Origin: Actinomycetaceae bacterium | GTDB lineage: Bacteria; Actinomycetota; Actinomycetes; Actinomycetales; Actinomycetaceae | Length of the DNA: 64,000 nucleotides | Assembly: GCA_030530685.1 (NCBI GenBank) | Contig: JAUMUM010000001.1 | Coordinates: forward strand, 62,001 to 126,000 | Direction: 5' to 3' | Made by a program: the position numbers and the translations under genes | The notes under the pieces: model-generated | The model's input: the letters and a program-made list of their open reading frames with translations, nothing else | Told to the model about the DNA's origin: nothing | The model's database searches: none | Shown here: positions 8,270 through 17,921 of the stretch, piece after piece | How positions within the stretch are numbered: the stretch's first letter is position 1 | Layout of the letters: each line of letters opens with the position of its first letter

Positions 8270-9031
8270 TCAGCCGGCGACAGGACCCTGTGAGTTTGCG
8301 CTCACGGGCACGATCTCGACGATGTCGAGGTGGGTGCGCAGGCCGGCCGAGCCCTCGGCAGCCTGCACGACGGTCTCGACGACGGAGTAGGCGGCGCGGT
8401 CGTCCAGGCCGGCCGGAATTTCGACGATCAGGCGCAGGATTCCATTGGCCGTGACGCGGAAGGCGAGCTTCGCCCGCTGCCCGGCCTGCGCCAGGGCACG
8501 CTCGAATTCCGCGAGGATGCCCAGGTCCTCCCACGGGGCGCGCCAGGTCTCGCCCGCGGCGATGGCGGCGACGGCGCCGCGGGCCACGGCGATGGCGCCG
8601 CGGCCGGATGGGTCGTGCGGGTCGAGCGCGAGTGTGCCATTGGACAGGAGTGCCTGGGCCGCGACATTCCGGCCGAGCACCGGGATGGGGCGCGCCTGCG
8701 GGTAGCATGCCGCGAGTCGTTCGACGCAGGAGAAAACGGGGGTGGCGAAGCGTCCGCCGGGGATTCGCACGGAGAGCGTGGAGGCCGCAGCGACGGCGTC
8801 GCCCGTGGGATCCGGCTCGCTCGCGTGGTCGGCCACGGAACCGTCCTCGGCGCGCCCGGGGTGCTCGTGCGCGAGCGCGGGAACCAGGAGCCTGCCGTCG
8901 GCAATGGCCGCGACGATGGCCTTCAGGCGCGGGCCCCGCTCGGGAAGGTCCATGGCGCGGCGCATCGGCTCGCTCATCTGCCCGGTGTCGCCGGCGAAGG
9001 GATTGGGGCGCAGGAGACGGTCAAGGTCCAC
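8270..9031 (-). CDS. SseB-family protein at the end of the his operon
   Basis: 253-residue protein resembling the SseB N-terminal-domain family found between priA/hisA and infC in many actinobacteria. Its biochemical role is unknown to me. Features seen: a central VPALAHEH...[15 protein letters not shown]...[16 protein letters not shown] region typical of the family, and a C-terminal alpha/beta stretch. No membrane segment or signal is present. The GTG start at 9031 overlaps the priA stop (TAGTG), so translation is coupled to priA, but nothing in the sequence ties it to histidine synthesis. Confidence 0.75.
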   Translation of the reverse strand: MDLDRLLRPNPFAGDTGQMSEPMRRAMDLPERGPRLKAIVAAIADGRLLVPALAHEHPGRAEDGSVADHASEPDPTGDAVAAASTLSVRIPGGRFATPVFSCVERLAACYPQARPIPVLGRNVAAQALLSNGTLALDPHDPSGRGAIAVARGAVAAIAAGETWRAPWEDLGILAEFERALAQAGQRAKLAFRVTANGILRLIVEIPAGLDDRAAYSVVETVVQAAEGSAGLRTHLDIVEIVPVSANSQGPVAG

Positions 9032-9765
9032 TATCGCTGCTCCCCCGCCACAGCGATGGCCTCCTCCAGCGTGAAGGCCCCGGCGTACAGAGCCTTGCCG
9101 ACGATGGCCGAGTCCACGCCCACGGTGACGAGCTCGCGAAGAGCGCGCAGATCATCGAGGCTCGACACCCCGCCCGAGGCAACGATCGGGGCGTGGCAGG
9201 CCCGGGCCACTGCCGTCAACAGCTCGACATTCGGTCCGCGCAGGGTCCCGTCCTTGGCGACGTCAGTGACGACGTATCGGGAGCAACCCGCGTCTTCGAG
9301 GCGCCGAAGGACTTCCCAGAGGTTGCCTCCTTCACGCGTCCATCCGCGCGCCGCTAGGGTCTCGCCGCGCACGTCGAGACCCACGGCGACGCGGTCGCCA
9401 TATTCCCGTATGACCCTGGCCGTCCACTCGGGATCCTCGAGGGCGGCCGTGCCGAGGTTGACCCGGGCCGCTCCCGATTCCAAAGCCGATCCCAGGCTGG
9501 CGTCGTCGCGAATGCCGCCTGACAGCTCGATCTTCACGTCGGCCGAGGCGACGATGCCCGCGAGGAGTTCGCGGTTGGATCCGCGCCCGAAGGCCGCGTC
9601 GAGGTCGACGAGGTGGATCCAGGTGGCGCCTGCCGCCACGAAGCCTTCCACGGCCTCGGCCGGATCGCCGTAGACCTGTTCCGTCCCGGCCTCGCCCTGA
9701 TGCAGGCGCACCGCCCGGCCTCCCACGACGTCGACGGCTGGCAGGAGCTGAAGTGGTGCGGACAT
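9031..9765 (-). CDS. priA: PriA bifunctional HisA/TrpF isomerase
   Basis: 244-residue (beta-alpha)8 barrel that isomerises ProFAR to PRFAR in histidine synthesis; in actinobacteria the same protein often also serves as phosphoribosylanthranilate isomerase for tryptophan. Seen: the N-terminal [15 protein letters not shown] with the catalytic Asp, the phosphate-binding [12 protein letters not shown] near residues 190-202, and a second general acid/base in [16 protein letters not shown]. The HisA-only and PriA types cannot be separated without knowing whether trpF is absent elsewhere. The ATG has GAAGGAGAA at ideal spacing. Confidence 0.9.
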   Translation of the reverse strand: MSAPLQLLPAVDVVGGRAVRLHQGEAGTEQVYGDPAEAVEGFVAAGATWIHLVDLDAAFGRGSNRELLAGIVASADVKIELSGGIRDDASLGSALESGAARVNLGTAALEDPEWTARVIREYGDRVAVGLDVRGETLAARGWTREGGNLWEVLRRLEDAGCSRYVVTDVAKDGTLRGPNVELLTAVARACHAPIVASGGVSSLDDLRALRELVTVGVDSAIVGKALYAGAFTLEEAIAVAGEQR

Positions 9766-9866
9766 TGTTCTCCTTCGGCTTGTCTAGTTCTTTCGCGAAT
9801 GCCCGGTTTCCCGGCGCGTGCCGGCCATAGGTGCATGCCGGCCACGCTTCGAGCGGCGACCGGCCA

Positions 9867-10502
9867 TCAGCCGAGCGTGTCGAGCCAGTTCTCCAGCAGC
9901 TGCGCCCCGGCGTCGCCGGACTTCTCCGGATGGAACTGGGTGGCGCTCAGCGGCCCGTTTTCCACGGCGGCGACGAATCGCGAACCGTGTTCGGCCCAGG
10001 TCACGAGCGGCGGGGCGGTCGGCCCCCCATTGAGTTGCTGCGCCGGGTCGGACAGCACGGCGTAGGAGTGGACGAAGTAGAAACGCTCCGATTCGATCCC
10101 CCGAAAGAGCCCGGTGCCTGGCGCAGGCTGGACGTGCGACCAGCCCATGTGGGGCACGACGGGAGCATCGAGCGGCTCAACCACTCCCGGCCACTGTCCC
10201 AGTCCCTCGTGCTCGCCACGCTCGACGCCGCGCTCGAAGAGCACCTGAAGGCCGACGCATATGCCGAGAACCGGACGTCCCCCGGCTAGTCGCCGCTCGA
10301 TGAGGCGATCACCGCCGACGGCCCTAAGCTTTTCCATCACGGCCCCGAAGGCGCCGACCCCTGGCACAACGAGGCCGTCCGCCTCGAGCACGGCATCGGG
10401 ATCGGCGGTGAGCTCGACCCTGGCGCCGACCCGCTCCAGGGCTCGCACGACGGAGCGGACATTTCCCGTGCCGGCGTCGAGCACGGCGAGACTACGGCTC
10501 AC
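9867..10502 (-). CDS. hisH: Imidazole glycerol phosphate synthase, glutaminase subunit
   Basis: 211-residue class I glutamine amidotransferase that supplies ammonia to HisF for formation of IGP and AICAR. The nucleophile is Cys82 in GICVGLQ, and the His/Glu pair is in QFHPEKS near the C-terminus. The GTG start at 10502 overlaps the upstream stop by four bases (GTGA), so it is translationally coupled to the preceding unknown gene. hisF is not in this window. Short copies of CCGGCCA(T/C) lie just past the stop at 9819-9867. Confidence 0.95.
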   Translation of the reverse strand: MSRSLAVLDAGTGNVRSVVRALERVGARVELTADPDAVLEADGLVVPGVGAFGAVMEKLRAVGGDRLIERRLAGGRPVLGICVGLQVLFERGVERGEHEGLGQWPGVVEPLDAPVVPHMGWSHVQPAPGTGLFRGIESERFYFVHSYAVLSDPAQQLNGGPTAPPLVTWAEHGSRFVAAVENGPLSATQFHPEKSGDAGAQLLENWLDTLG

Positions 10503-11146
10503 TTCTGCTCCCCCGCGTCACTCGGCGCATCGTCCGGCGCCGGCCAGCCCGGCTGCTCCGGCGCTGCCTCTTCGCCACGATCCTTCTTCGCCTTACCCTT
10601 CTTCAGTCGACCCTTCGCGCCGTCGCTTGAGCCCGCCGGCTTTTTCGCGAGGCGGGTGATCATGGAGGTGGTCACCTCGCTGGACGCGATGGCACCGTGG
10701 TCGGCCGGGTCTTCATGCCCCAGGACTATCTTCTCGATGAGCGGATCCACGCTATTGAGCAGCAGGCCGGCCGAGACCTCGTCCCCCGGCTGACCGCCGA
10801 GGAAGCGCCTGGCGCGCACGAGCCCGGAGACTCCGGTCTCAATGCCCACGTCAGAACCAAGGTCGACGTCGATGAGCACGACCCCGTACTTCGACAGGCG
10901 CGAAAGGATGGCGGCCACGGACGGAGCGTTGTCCGATGCGTCAACGTCCTCATCCTCATCCGGGCCGACGATATTGCGGATGTCCCATTCGTCGTACTGC
11001 GGAACCGGTAGTTCACGCACGACCAGAGCGCCGCTCTGCGTGGGGACGACGGAGGCGTCGATGCGCTGGAGCGCGAGTATTCCCGCCACGACCTCCGGCT
11101 TGTCGAAAGGCGTGAGTACCGCGTACCGCTTGATCTTCGTGCTCAC
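10499..11146 (-). CDS. Unrecognised protein embedded in the his operon
   Basis: 215-residue protein I do not recognise. It starts [20 protein letters not shown] and has an acidic patch near residue 62 ([12 protein letters not shown]), a mixed alpha/beta core, and a Lys/Arg-rich tail ([15 protein letters not shown]) after residue 180. It overlaps hisB and hisH by four bases each (GTGA at both ends), so it is translated with them, but it matches no histidine enzyme known to me. It has no signal peptide or membrane segment. The GTG at 11146 was chosen for the coupling and a GAAAGG site; an upstream in-frame ATG would run 47 codons into hisB. Confidence 0.8.
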   Translation of the reverse strand: MSTKIKRYAVLTPFDKPEVVAGILALQRIDASVVPTQSGALVVRELPVPQYDEWDIRNIVGPDEDEDVDASDNAPSVAAILSRLSKYGVVLIDVDLGSDVGIETGVSGLVRARRFLGGQPGDEVSAGLLLNSVDPLIEKIVLGHEDPADHGAIASSEVTTSMITRLAKKPAGSSDGAKGRLKKGKAKKDRGEEAAPEQPGWPAPDDAPSDAGEQK

Positions 11147-11763
11147 AGCTTGCCTTTCGTAGAAGGGATGCCCGTCACCCGCGGATCGGGTTCGACCGCT
11201 AAGCGAAGGGCGCGGGCCAGGGCTTTGAATTGGGCTTCGACGATATGGTGTGGGTCGCGCCCGCGCACGACGTCGATGTGCAGGCAAATGCCCGCGTTGT
11301 AGGCGATCGCCTCGAAGACGTGCCGCGTCATGGAGCCGGTGAAGTGTCCGCCGATCAGGTGGTACTGCTGACCGTCGGGTTCGCCTTCGTGCACGAGGTA
11401 GGAGCGACCGGAGATGTCGACGACCGCCCGCGCCAGGGCTTCGTCGAGCGGGACGGTCGCCTCGCCGAACCTGCGGATGGCCTGCTTATCGCCGAGCGCC
11501 TCGCGAAGCGCCTGGCCGAAGCAGATGGCGGTGTCCTCCACCGTGTGATGGACGTCGACGTCCACGTCCCCCGTGGCTTCGACACTCAGGTCGATGAGTG
11601 AGTGGCGCGACAGCGCCGTGAGCATGTGGTCATAGAACGGGACGCCGGTGGAGATGCGCGAACGCCCGGTCCCGTCCAGATTGATCTCGAGGGAAATTCG
11701 GCTCTCCGACGTCGCACGCTCAATGCGCGCCACGCGTCCGGCTTTGGCCCCGCTTCGTTTCAT
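11143..11763 (-). CDS. hisB: Imidazoleglycerol-phosphate dehydratase
   Basis: 206-residue manganese-dependent dehydratase for the sixth step of histidine synthesis. Both metal-binding repeats are present: [10 protein letters not shown] / [10 protein letters not shown] near the N-terminal half and its counterpart [13 protein letters not shown] near residue 175. It is a monofunctional enzyme without the phosphatase domain of enterobacterial HisB. The ATG at 11763 is preceded by GAGGAGG with a 7-base spacer and overlaps the hisC stop by one base; a GTG just upstream is too close to the site. Confidence 0.96.
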   Translation of the reverse strand: MKRSGAKAGRVARIERATSESRISLEINLDGTGRSRISTGVPFYDHMLTALSRHSLIDLSVEATGDVDVDVHHTVEDTAICFGQALREALGDKQAIRRFGEATVPLDEALARAVVDISGRSYLVHEGEPDGQQYHLIGGHFTGSMTRHVFEAIAYNAGICLHIDVVRGRDPHHIVEAQFKALARALRLAVEPDPRVTGIPSTKGKL

Positions 11764-12866
11764 CACATAACCTCCTCGAGCGCGGCCAGGAAGGCGGCGT
11801 TCTCCTGCGGTGTCCCGACGCTGACGCGCAAGCATCCCTGCGGCCCCACCTCGCGTATGAGGACGCCGCGCTGGAGCAGCCCCTGCCACAGAGCGTGGCG
11901 ATCCGCGAAGGTTCCGAAGAGAAGGAAGTTCGCATCCGACGCCGTCACGTCACATCCTAATTCACGCAGGGCCTTGGCGAGATCGTCGCGGCTGTGCCGG
12001 ATGCTCGCGACCTGTTCGCGCAGGGCGGCCCTGTGGGCGAGTGCCGTGCGCGCGGCCGCCTGCGTGAGGGCCGAAAGATGGTACGGCAGCCTGGCCACCA
12101 TGACCTGGTCGACGACCTGCTGCGAGGCCGCCATGTAGCCGAGGCGCAGCCCCGCGGCCCCGAAAGCCTTGGACATCGTGCGCGTGACGACCAGGTGCTC
12201 ATTGCCCTCGATCAGTTCCAGGGCCGAGCCAACCCCCTCGCGTCGGAATTCGGCGTAGGCTTCATCGACGACGACGAGGCTCGCCTTGCCCTCCTGCGGC
12301 CCTGTCTGCCTGGCCAGGTCCACGATGGCCTCGACATGCTCGCGGGGCATGGCCGTACCCGTCGGATTATTGGGTGAGGCGAGAAGGACGACGGCGGGAC
12401 GCTCGGCGCGCATGAGGCGTTCGACCTCCGCCATGTCGAGGCCGTGATCGGCCGCCCGGCGCCCGGCGACCCATCGGGACGAGGTGTCGCGGGCGTACTC
12501 GGGATACATGGAATAGGTGGGGGCAAAGGACACGACGCTGCGACCCGGGCCGGCGAAGGCCGTCAGAAGCTGCGACATGACCTCGTTCGAGCCGTTGGCG
12601 GCCCACACCTGGCCGGCCGGGATCGACACGCCGGATTCTTCGAGCAGGTAGGTGGCGAGGTCGCGGCGCAGATCCACGGCATCGCGATCCGGGTAGCGGT
12701 TCAGGCCGCGGGCCGCCTCGGCGACGGCGCGCGCGAGGTCCGCGACGAGTTCCTCGCTCGGCGCGTAGGGGTTTTCGTTGACATTCAGCCGGATCGGCAC
12801 GTCCAGCTGCGGCGCGCCATACGGATGCTCGTCGGCGAACTCTGGTCTGAGGGCGAGGATGCTCAT
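11763..12866 (-). CDS. hisC: Histidinol-phosphate aminotransferase
   Basis: 367-residue PLP enzyme of fold type I that transaminates imidazole acetol phosphate. Visible: the N-terminal RLNVNENPY, the ASPNNPTG substrate/PLP loop, VVDEAYAEF with the PLP-contacting Asp and Tyr, and the Schiff-base Lys in TRTMSKAFG near residue 228. Length is normal. The ATG at 12866 has no ribosome binding site but has TACGCT six bases upstream, so hisC may start its own leaderless transcript inside the operon, behind the hairpin that follows hisD. Confidence 0.95.
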   Translation of the reverse strand: MSILALRPEFADEHPYGAPQLDVPIRLNVNENPYAPSEELVADLARAVAEAARGLNRYPDRDAVDLRRDLATYLLEESGVSIPAGQVWAANGSNEVMSQLLTAFAGPGRSVVSFAPTYSMYPEYARDTSSRWVAGRRAADHGLDMAEVERLMRAERPAVVLLASPNNPTGTAMPREHVEAIVDLARQTGPQEGKASLVVVDEAYAEFRREGVGSALELIEGNEHLVVTRTMSKAFGAAGLRLGYMAASQQVVDQVMVARLPYHLSALTQAAARTALAHRAALREQVASIRHSRDDLAKALRELGCDVTASDANFLLFGTFADRHALWQGLLQRGVLIREVGPQGCLRVSVGTPQENAAFLAALEEVM

Positions 12867-12872
12867 GCATCA

Positions 12873-12878
12873 AGCGTA
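12873..12878 (-). promoter_or_regulatory. Putative -10 box of hisC (leaderless)
   Basis: TACGCT, six bases (TGATGC), ATG. The spacer is identical to that of the RecB-like gene at 2945. Confidence 0.5.
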
Positions 12879-12918
12879 CGATTCGGCTCCGACACTTTCC
12901 GCATCGAGCGACGTTCGC

Positions 12919-12951
12919 GGGCAAGATGTGCGCTGCACCTCACATCTGCCC
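12919..12951 (-). other. Hairpin in the hisD-hisC intergenic region
   Basis: GGGCAGATGTG and its complement form an 11-bp stem with one bulged base and a 10-base loop. There is no U-run. It separates hisD from the promoter-like hexamer of hisC and could be a partial terminator or a processing/stability element. Confidence 0.5.
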
Positions 12952-13014
12952 TGCCGTCGCTCCAGCCTGGCCCGCGCCGGGCTCTCGCACCGTCGCTCCG
13001 CGCCGACCGGCCGC

Positions 13015-14346
13015 CTACCGTTCGATCCTGGCCTGCAGGGCCTCGGCGTGGGCGGGCAGATCCTCGTCGAGCGCGATCGCCCGCAGCGCGCCGTACAGCG
13101 AGGCGCTGGCCTGCGCGCCGTACTCGATCTCCTGGACCGACTTGAGGAAGGCGTGCACGCCCAGCCCCGAGGCGAAGCGCGCCGTGCCTCCGGTGGGCAG
13201 CACGTGGTTGGAGCCCGCGACGTAGTCTCCCAGCGGAACCGGGCTGTGGGGGCCAACGAAGATCGCGCCCGCGTTGCGTATGCGCGCCGCGTGGCCGGCA
13301 GCGTCGCCCGTCTGGATTTCGAGGTGCTCGGCGCCGTAGGCATTGGCCACGTCGATCGCGGCGTCCATCGAATCGACCAGGACGATGCCGGACTGCGGGC
13401 CGGACAGCGCCTGGCGCACGCGCTGGCGGTGCTTGGTGCGCCGCGCGCGCTCTTCGATCCTTTCCTCGACGGCGGCGGCCAGGCGCGGCGAGTCCGTGAT
13501 GAGGACGGAGGCCGCGGCCGGGTCGTGCTCGGCCTGGGAGAGCAGGTCGGCGGCCACGAAGTCGGCGTCGGCCCCGGCGTCGGCGATGATGGCAATCTCC
13601 GTCGTGCCCGCCTCGGCGTCGATGCCGACGGCCCCGCGCACGGCCCGCTTGGCCGCGGCCACGTAAATATTGCCCGGCCCCGTCACGACGTCGACGCGCT
13701 CGCACAGCACATCGCCGTCCGGCGTACCCGGCTGGCCGGCCGCCCCGTAGGCGAACATTGCCACGGCCTGGGCCCCGCCGACCGCGTAGACCTCGTCGAT
13801 GCCCAGCAGGTGGCATGCGGCGAGGATCGTCGGATGCGGCAGGCCGGCGAAGGCGCTCTGCGGCGGCGAAGCCAGGGCGATCCGATCGACCCCGGCGACC
13901 TTGGCCGCCACTGCGTTCATGATGACCGACGACGGGTAGACCGCCAGGCCCCCGGGAACGTAGAGCCCCACCCTCCGCACGGGAATCCAGCGCTGGCGCA
14001 CGAAGCCGCCCGGAACGACCTCGGTGGAGCGCTCGACGGGCAGCTGGGCCTCGTGCCCCGCGCGATTATGGGCGATCGACATCTCCAGGGCCGCGCGAAG
14101 CTCAGGGTCGAGCCGCTCGGCCGCCTCGGCGAGCGCGGACGCCGGGACCCGCAGGTGCTCGGGGCGCACGCCGTCGAAGCGTTCGGCCAGATCCCGCAGC
14201 GCCGCGCCCCCTCGCTCGCGCACATCGTCGATGACGGGGGCGATGGCCGCCATGGCCGCCTCGACGTCGAGCGCGGCGCGCGGCAGGCGCTCCGCCAGTT
14301 GAGCCGGGTCGAGTGCGGTGCCGCGAAGGTCGATACGTTGAAGCAT
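13015..14346 (-). CDS. hisD: Histidinol dehydrogenase
   Basis: 443-residue zinc-dependent NAD enzyme for the last two steps of histidine synthesis. Signature stretches include VIMNAVAAKVAGV, the NAD-site GPGNIYVAAAKR, AGTTEIAIIADAGAD, the zinc/catalytic QAEHDP, and the C-terminal AGSNHVLPTGGTARF. It is first in the his series here. The ATG at 14346 has no clear ribosome binding site but has TAAACT exactly six bases upstream, so the operon mRNA may be leaderless. Confidence 0.96.
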   Translation of the reverse strand: MLQRIDLRGTALDPAQLAERLPRAALDVEAAMAAIAPVIDDVRERGGAALRDLAERFDGVRPEHLRVPASALAEAAERLDPELRAALEMSIAHNRAGHEAQLPVERSTEVVPGGFVRQRWIPVRRVGLYVPGGLAVYPSSVIMNAVAAKVAGVDRIALASPPQSAFAGLPHPTILAACHLLGIDEVYAVGGAQAVAMFAYGAAGQPGTPDGDVLCERVDVVTGPGNIYVAAAKRAVRGAVGIDAEAGTTEIAIIADAGADADFVAADLLSQAEHDPAAASVLITDSPRLAAAVEERIEERARRTKHRQRVRQALSGPQSGIVLVDSMDAAIDVANAYGAEHLEIQTGDAAGHAARIRNAGAIFVGPHSPVPLGDYVAGSNHVLPTGGTARFASGLGVHAFLKSVQEIEYGAQASASLYGALRAIALDEDLPAHAEALQARIER

Positions 14347-14352
14347 GGCCCC

Positions 14353-14358
14353 AGTTTA
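14353..14358 (-). promoter_or_regulatory. Putative -10 box of hisD (leaderless)
   Basis: TAAACT, six bases (GGGGCC), then the ATG. It overlaps the end of uppS (stop at 14356-14358). Confidence 0.5.
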
Positions 14359-15153
14359 CGCGGAAGCTTCGGGCTCGGGCGCATCGATCGCTCCCCCGTA
14401 GCGCCGGTCACGCTCACAGTAGGCACGGCACGCCTTCCACAGCTCGCGCCGGTCGAATTGCGGCCACGGGATGTCGGCGAAGTAGAGCTCGGCGTAGGCC
14501 GACTCCCACATGAGGAAGTTCGAGGTGCGCAACTCCCCGCTGGTGCGGATGAACAGGTCGACGTCGTTCATGTTTGGCGCGTAGAGGTAGCGCGAGATCG
14601 TGTCCTCGTCGATCTGCCGGGGGTCGATTTTCCCCCGGACCGCATCGGTGGCGATGGCCCTCGTGGCGTCGGCGATCTCGGCGCGCCCCCCGTAGTTGAG
14701 GCACAGGTTGAAGGTGAGCTTCGTGTTGTCGGCGGTCAACCGTTCGGCAATGCGCACCTCGCGCAGGACGGAGGCCCACAGGCGCGGCGCGCGTCCCACC
14801 CACCTCACGCGCACGCCCCAGGCGTTGAGATCGTCGCGCTGGGAGCGCAGCACCTGGCGCGAAAAACCCATGAGGAAGCGGACCTCGGCGGGGCTGCGGC
14901 GCCAGTTCTCCGTGGAGAAGGCGTAGGCGGAGACCTCTTCGACGCCGATCTCTATTGCCCCGGCGATCACGTCCAGGAGCGTGGCCTCGCCGATCTTGTG
15001 CCCCTCGATGCGCGTCAGGCCGCGCGCGTTGGCCCACCGCCCGTTGCCGTCCATGACGAGCGCGACGTGCCGGGGAACCGAGTCCAGCTGCGGCGGCCTG
15101 GCACCCGAAGGATGAGCGGGAGGGGGTATCGGCGTCGTTTCCATGGCCCTCAT
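14356..15153 (-). CDS. uppS: Isoprenyl (undecaprenyl) diphosphate synthase
   Basis: 265-residue cis-prenyltransferase that makes the polyprenyl carrier for cell-wall assembly. The active-site VMDGNGRWA (Asp of the first conserved block) and the C-terminal [16 protein letters not shown] substrate block are clear. The 25-residue Pro-rich N-terminal extension is usual for actinobacterial forms. The start at 15153 overlaps the recO stop as ATGA; a second ATG three codons in is possible. Actinobacteria often have two such enzymes with different chain lengths, which cannot be told apart here. Confidence 0.94.
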   Translation of the reverse strand: MRAMETTPIPPPAHPSGARPPQLDSVPRHVALVMDGNGRWANARGLTRIEGHKIGEATLLDVIAGAIEIGVEEVSAYAFSTENWRRSPAEVRFLMGFSRQVLRSQRDDLNAWGVRVRWVGRAPRLWASVLREVRIAERLTADNTKLTFNLCLNYGGRAEIADATRAIATDAVRGKIDPRQIDEDTISRYLYAPNMNDVDLFIRTSGELRTSNFLMWESAYAELYFADIPWPQFDRRELWKACRAYCERDRRYGGAIDAPEPEASA

Positions 15154-15884
15154 CGTGCCATTTCCATCATCCGCAGGGAATGCACCTGGCGCTCCAACTG
15201 CCACTGCGAGAAGGCGGCCACGAGCGCCGAGCATTCGCGCCGGCAATGCTCGGCCGCGCCGTCGGCGTCCTGCCAGCGGCCCGAGACGAGGGCCCCGAGC
15301 AGTTCGATGGTGGCCGCGGCCGGATGGGCCGAGCCCCGCGGCGCGCACGTCGTGCACACGACGCCGCCCGAGCGCACATTAAAGGCAGTCAGGTCGTCCT
15401 CGCGCCCGCACGTGGCGCACGAGGCGAGTGCCAGGCCCCAGCCGGACAGGGCCATCGCCCTGAGGATGTAGGAGTCGACGACGAGCGACGGGCGGTGCGC
15501 GCGCGTGGCCAGCGCGTGGAGCGCGCCGAGGAGCAGCAGGTACTGGCGGGGGTCGGGCTCGCCCTCGTCGACGGCCAGGTTGTCCGCGACCTCGGCGAGC
15601 GCGCTCGCCGCCGTGTAGGCCTCGTACGAGCCGGCGATCGCGCGCGAGTAGGGGGTGATCGTGATCGCCTCCGTGACGACGTCGAGCGTGCGCCCCTCGT
15701 AGAGCTGGACGTCGATCATGGCAAAGGGCTCGAGCCGGGCACCAAAGCGCGACTTCGTGCGCCTGACACCCTTGGCCACGCACCGGATCTTGCCGTGGTG
15801 GCGGGTCAGGAGGGTGATGATGCGGTCGGCCTCGCCCAGGTCGTGGGTGCGCAGCACGATGGCCTCATCGCGGTAGAGCTTCAC
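15150..15884 (-). CDS. recO: DNA repair protein RecO
   Basis: 244-residue RecFOR-pathway mediator that helps load RecA on SSB-coated gaps and anneals strands. The N-terminal OB fold ([20 protein letters not shown]) and the C-terminal four-cysteine zinc knuckle (CATCGR...CTTCAPRG) are both present. It is coupled to uppS by ATGA. The GTG at 15884 has GATGAT six bases upstream and no ribosome binding site, so it may be leaderless. Confidence 0.95.
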   Translation of the reverse strand: MKLYRDEAIVLRTHDLGEADRIITLLTRHHGKIRCVAKGVRRTKSRFGARLEPFAMIDVQLYEGRTLDVVTEAITITPYSRAIAGSYEAYTAASALAEVADNLAVDEGEPDPRQYLLLLGALHALATRAHRPSLVVDSYILRAMALSGWGLALASCATCGREDDLTAFNVRSGGVVCTTCAPRGSAHPAAATIELLGALVSGRWQDADGAAEHCRRECSALVAAFSQWQLERQVHSLRMMEMAR

Positions 15885-15890
15885 CCGGCA

Positions 15891-15896
15891 ATCATC
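15891..15896 (-). promoter_or_regulatory. Putative -10 box of recO (leaderless)
   Basis: GATGAT, six bases (TGCCGG), then GTG. It matches the consensus at four of six positions, so it is weaker than the TANNNT examples. Confidence 0.35.
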
Positions 15897-15977
15897 TCAC
15901 GATCGCCCGCTCGGTGGCATCGCCCGCGCCGGGCCGGCGACCTTTGCCGCACCACCGCGCCGGAAGTCCTTCGGCCG

Positions 15978-16019
15978 GGCGCCGGGTGCCCCTTCGATCA
16001 GACGAGGGCACCCGGCGCC
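15978..16019 (-). terminator. Terminator-like hairpin after leuA
   Basis: Perfect 14-bp GC-rich stem (GGCGCCGGGTGCCC and its complement) around a 14-base loop, 33 bp beyond the leuA stop. It has no U-run, as is common for actinobacterial terminators. Confidence 0.65.
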
Positions 16020-16052
16020 GGGGCCGTCCACGGGAGCGTCCATCGCCCGCGG

Positions 16053-17807
16053 TCAGCGAAGCGCTCGGTTGACGGCCGAGACGATCGCGTCGAAGCTGGC
16101 CCGCATCGTCGAGGAGTCAATGCCGCAGCCCCACAGGACCTGGCCGCCCACGTTGCATTCGACATAGGCGGCCGCCATGGCGTCGCCACCGGAGGACAGC
16201 GCATGCTCCGAGTAGTCGAGGACACCCACGTCCACGCCGATTTCGCGCAGGGCCGCCACGAAGGCGTCGATCGGGCCGTTGCCCGTCGTCTCCACCTCGT
16301 GATGCGCGCTGCCCTCCTCGACGATCACCTTGAGCGTGGTGTGCTCGGCGTCGCCCGCCGTCACCGTGGCGGACGACAGGCGGTACCGGCCCCACGGCTT
16401 GAGGCCGTCGGCCGTCGTATAGGGCAGGTACTCGTCGGCGAAGATCGCCCACAGCTGCTCCGAGGTGACCTCGCCACCCGTGAGGTCCGTGTGCCGCTGG
16501 ATGATCTTCGACAGCTCGATCTGCATGCGCCGCGGCAGGTCGAGGTTGCGCGTCGTCGACAGGAGGTAGGAGACGCCACCCTTGCCGGACTGCGAATTGA
16601 CGCGGACGACGGCCTCGTAGGACCGCCCCACATCCTTCGGGTCGATCGGCAGGTAGGGAACCTCCCAGGCGACAGCGTTCTCGTCTCCTCCGGCGGCCGC
16701 CACCTGGGCGGCCCTGTCCTCGAAGCCCTTCTTGATGGCGTCCTGGTGGGAGCCGGAGAACGATGTGTAGACGAGATCGCCACCGTAGGGCGTGCGCGGC
16801 GGAACCTCCATCTGCGTGCAGTGCTCGACGATCCGGCGCACCTCGTCGATGTCCGTGAGCACCAGCTCGGGGTCGATGCCCTGGCTGAACAGGTTGAGCG
16901 CCACCGTGATGAGATCGACGTTGCCCGTGCGCTCGCCGTGGCTGAAAAGGCAGCCTTCGACCCTGTCGACGCCGGCCAGCATGGCCAGCTCCGTCGTGGC
17001 CACGCCCGTGCCGCGGTCGTTGTGGTTGTGGGCCGACAGGGCGATGTACTCGCGCCTGGACAGGTTGCGGCTCATGTACTCGATCTGGTCGGCGTACACG
17101 TTGGGCGTGCAGCGCTCGACGGTCGTCGGCAGATTGAGAATGATTTCCCTATCAGGGCCCGGCTGCCATACGTCCATGACGGCCTCGCAGACCTCGAGCG
17201 CGAAGTCGAGCTCGGTGTCCACGAAGATCTCGGGTGAGTACTCGAATCCCGCGACAGTGCCCTCGTCCAGAGTCTTCTCCATGTACGCGACGATCTCCTG
17301 GGTCCCGGACACGGCCAGCTGCTTCGTGGCCTCGCGATCGTTGTGGAAGACGACACGGCGGAAGACCGGCGAGGTCGCGTTGTACAGGTGGACGGTGGCC
17401 CGGGGCAGGCCCTGCAGCGCGTCGACCGTCCTATGGATGATCTCCGGGCGCGACTGGGTCAGCACGGAAATGGTCACGTCCTCGGGGACCAGGTCCTCCT
17501 CGACGAGCGAGCGGCAGAATTCCAGGTCCGCGTTCGAGGCCGCAGGGAAGCCGATCTCGATCTCCTTGAGCCCGAGCTTGAGCAGCAGCTCGAACATCTG
17601 ACGCTTGCGGGCGGGGTCCATGGGCTCGATCAGGGACTGGTTGCCATCGCGCAGGTCGGTCGACAGCCAGCGCGGCGCCCTCGTCAGGCGCTTGTCCGGC
17701 CACTGCCTATCGGGCAGCACCACGGGGTTGACGTCCAGGAAGTGACGGTACTTGGAAATGGGCATGCCCGACGAGGTCTGACGATTGATGAATCCTTGGG
17801 TTTGCAC
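16053..17807 (-). CDS. leuA: 2-Isopropylmalate synthase
   Basis: 584-residue first enzyme of leucine synthesis, condensing acetyl-CoA with 2-ketoisovalerate. Seen: the HMGL-type barrel opening WLSTDLRDGNQSL with the metal-binding Asp, the metal-site HNHNDRG, and a C-terminal LeuA dimer domain that carries leucine feedback control. It is the long actinobacterial type (leuA2-like in length). The GTG at 17807 was chosen because CAGGAG lies six bases before it; ATG 15 codons in (MPISKYRHF) is an alternative. A leucine leader peptide and terminator lie just upstream, so transcription is probably attenuated when charged Leu-tRNA is plentiful. Confidence 0.95.
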   Translation of the reverse strand: MQTQGFINRQTSSGMPISKYRHFLDVNPVVLPDRQWPDKRLTRAPRWLSTDLRDGNQSLIEPMDPARKRQMFELLLKLGLKEIEIGFPAASNADLEFCRSLVEEDLVPEDVTISVLTQSRPEIIHRTVDALQGLPRATVHLYNATSPVFRRVVFHNDREATKQLAVSGTQEIVAYMEKTLDEGTVAGFEYSPEIFVDTELDFALEVCEAVMDVWQPGPDREIILNLPTTVERCTPNVYADQIEYMSRNLSRREYIALSAHNHNDRGTGVATTELAMLAGVDRVEGCLFSHGERTGNVDLITVALNLFSQGIDPELVLTDIDEVRRIVEHCTQMEVPPRTPYGGDLVYTSFSGSHQDAIKKGFEDRAAQVAAAGGDENAVAWEVPYLPIDPKDVGRSYEAVVRVNSQSGKGGVSYLLSTTRNLDLPRRMQIELSKIIQRHTDLTGGEVTSEQLWAIFADEYLPYTTADGLKPWGRYRLSSATVTAGDAEHTTLKVIVEEGSAHHEVETTGNGPIDAFVAALREIGVDVGVLDYSEHALSSGGDAMAAAYVECNVGGQVLWGCGIDSSTMRASFDAIVSAVNRALR

Positions 17808-17842
17808 GGTTTTCTCCTGTGTGGAAACGGGTGACCGGCCAT

Positions 17843-17863
17843 GAAAAATCCCCGCGGCGGGGA
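17843..17863 (-). terminator. leuA attenuator terminator
   Basis: Six-bp stem TCCCCG/CGGGGA with a 3-base loop, followed directly by five U residues (17844-17848): a textbook intrinsic terminator 36 bases before the leuA start. The stretch CGACGGGG inside the leader ORF can pair with CCCCGCCG of this stem at 7 of 8 positions, which gives a competing antiterminator. Confidence 0.75.
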
Positions 17864-17869
17864 GCCGAT

Positions 17870-17914
17870 CTAGCAAACCCCGTCGCGGCACATAAGCAGC
17901 ATGAGCCTGAACAT
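17870..17914 (-). CDS. leuL: leuA leader peptide
   Basis: Short ORF of 14 codons plus TAG, reading MFRLMLLMCRDGVC. It has three leucine codons (CTC, CTG, CTT) in the first seven and ends seven bases before the attenuator stem. Stalling at the Leu codons when leucine is short would free the downstream CGACGGGG to block the terminator. The first ATG could also be at 17923 or 17902, all in the same frame. TACCAT lies seven bases before 17914 and no ribosome binding site is present, so the leader mRNA may begin at its own start codon. Confidence 0.65.
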   Translation of the reverse strand: MFRLMLLMCRDGVC

Positions 17915-17921
17915 AGGGACC

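Noticed and set aside
12778-15471. An 897-codon open frame on the + strand across the his operon and uppS
   Set aside because: It is antisense to hisC, hisD and uppS, which are unmistakable. Long antisense frames are expected in GC-rich DNA, and the product is a low-complexity Arg/Gly/His-rich string with no family likeness.
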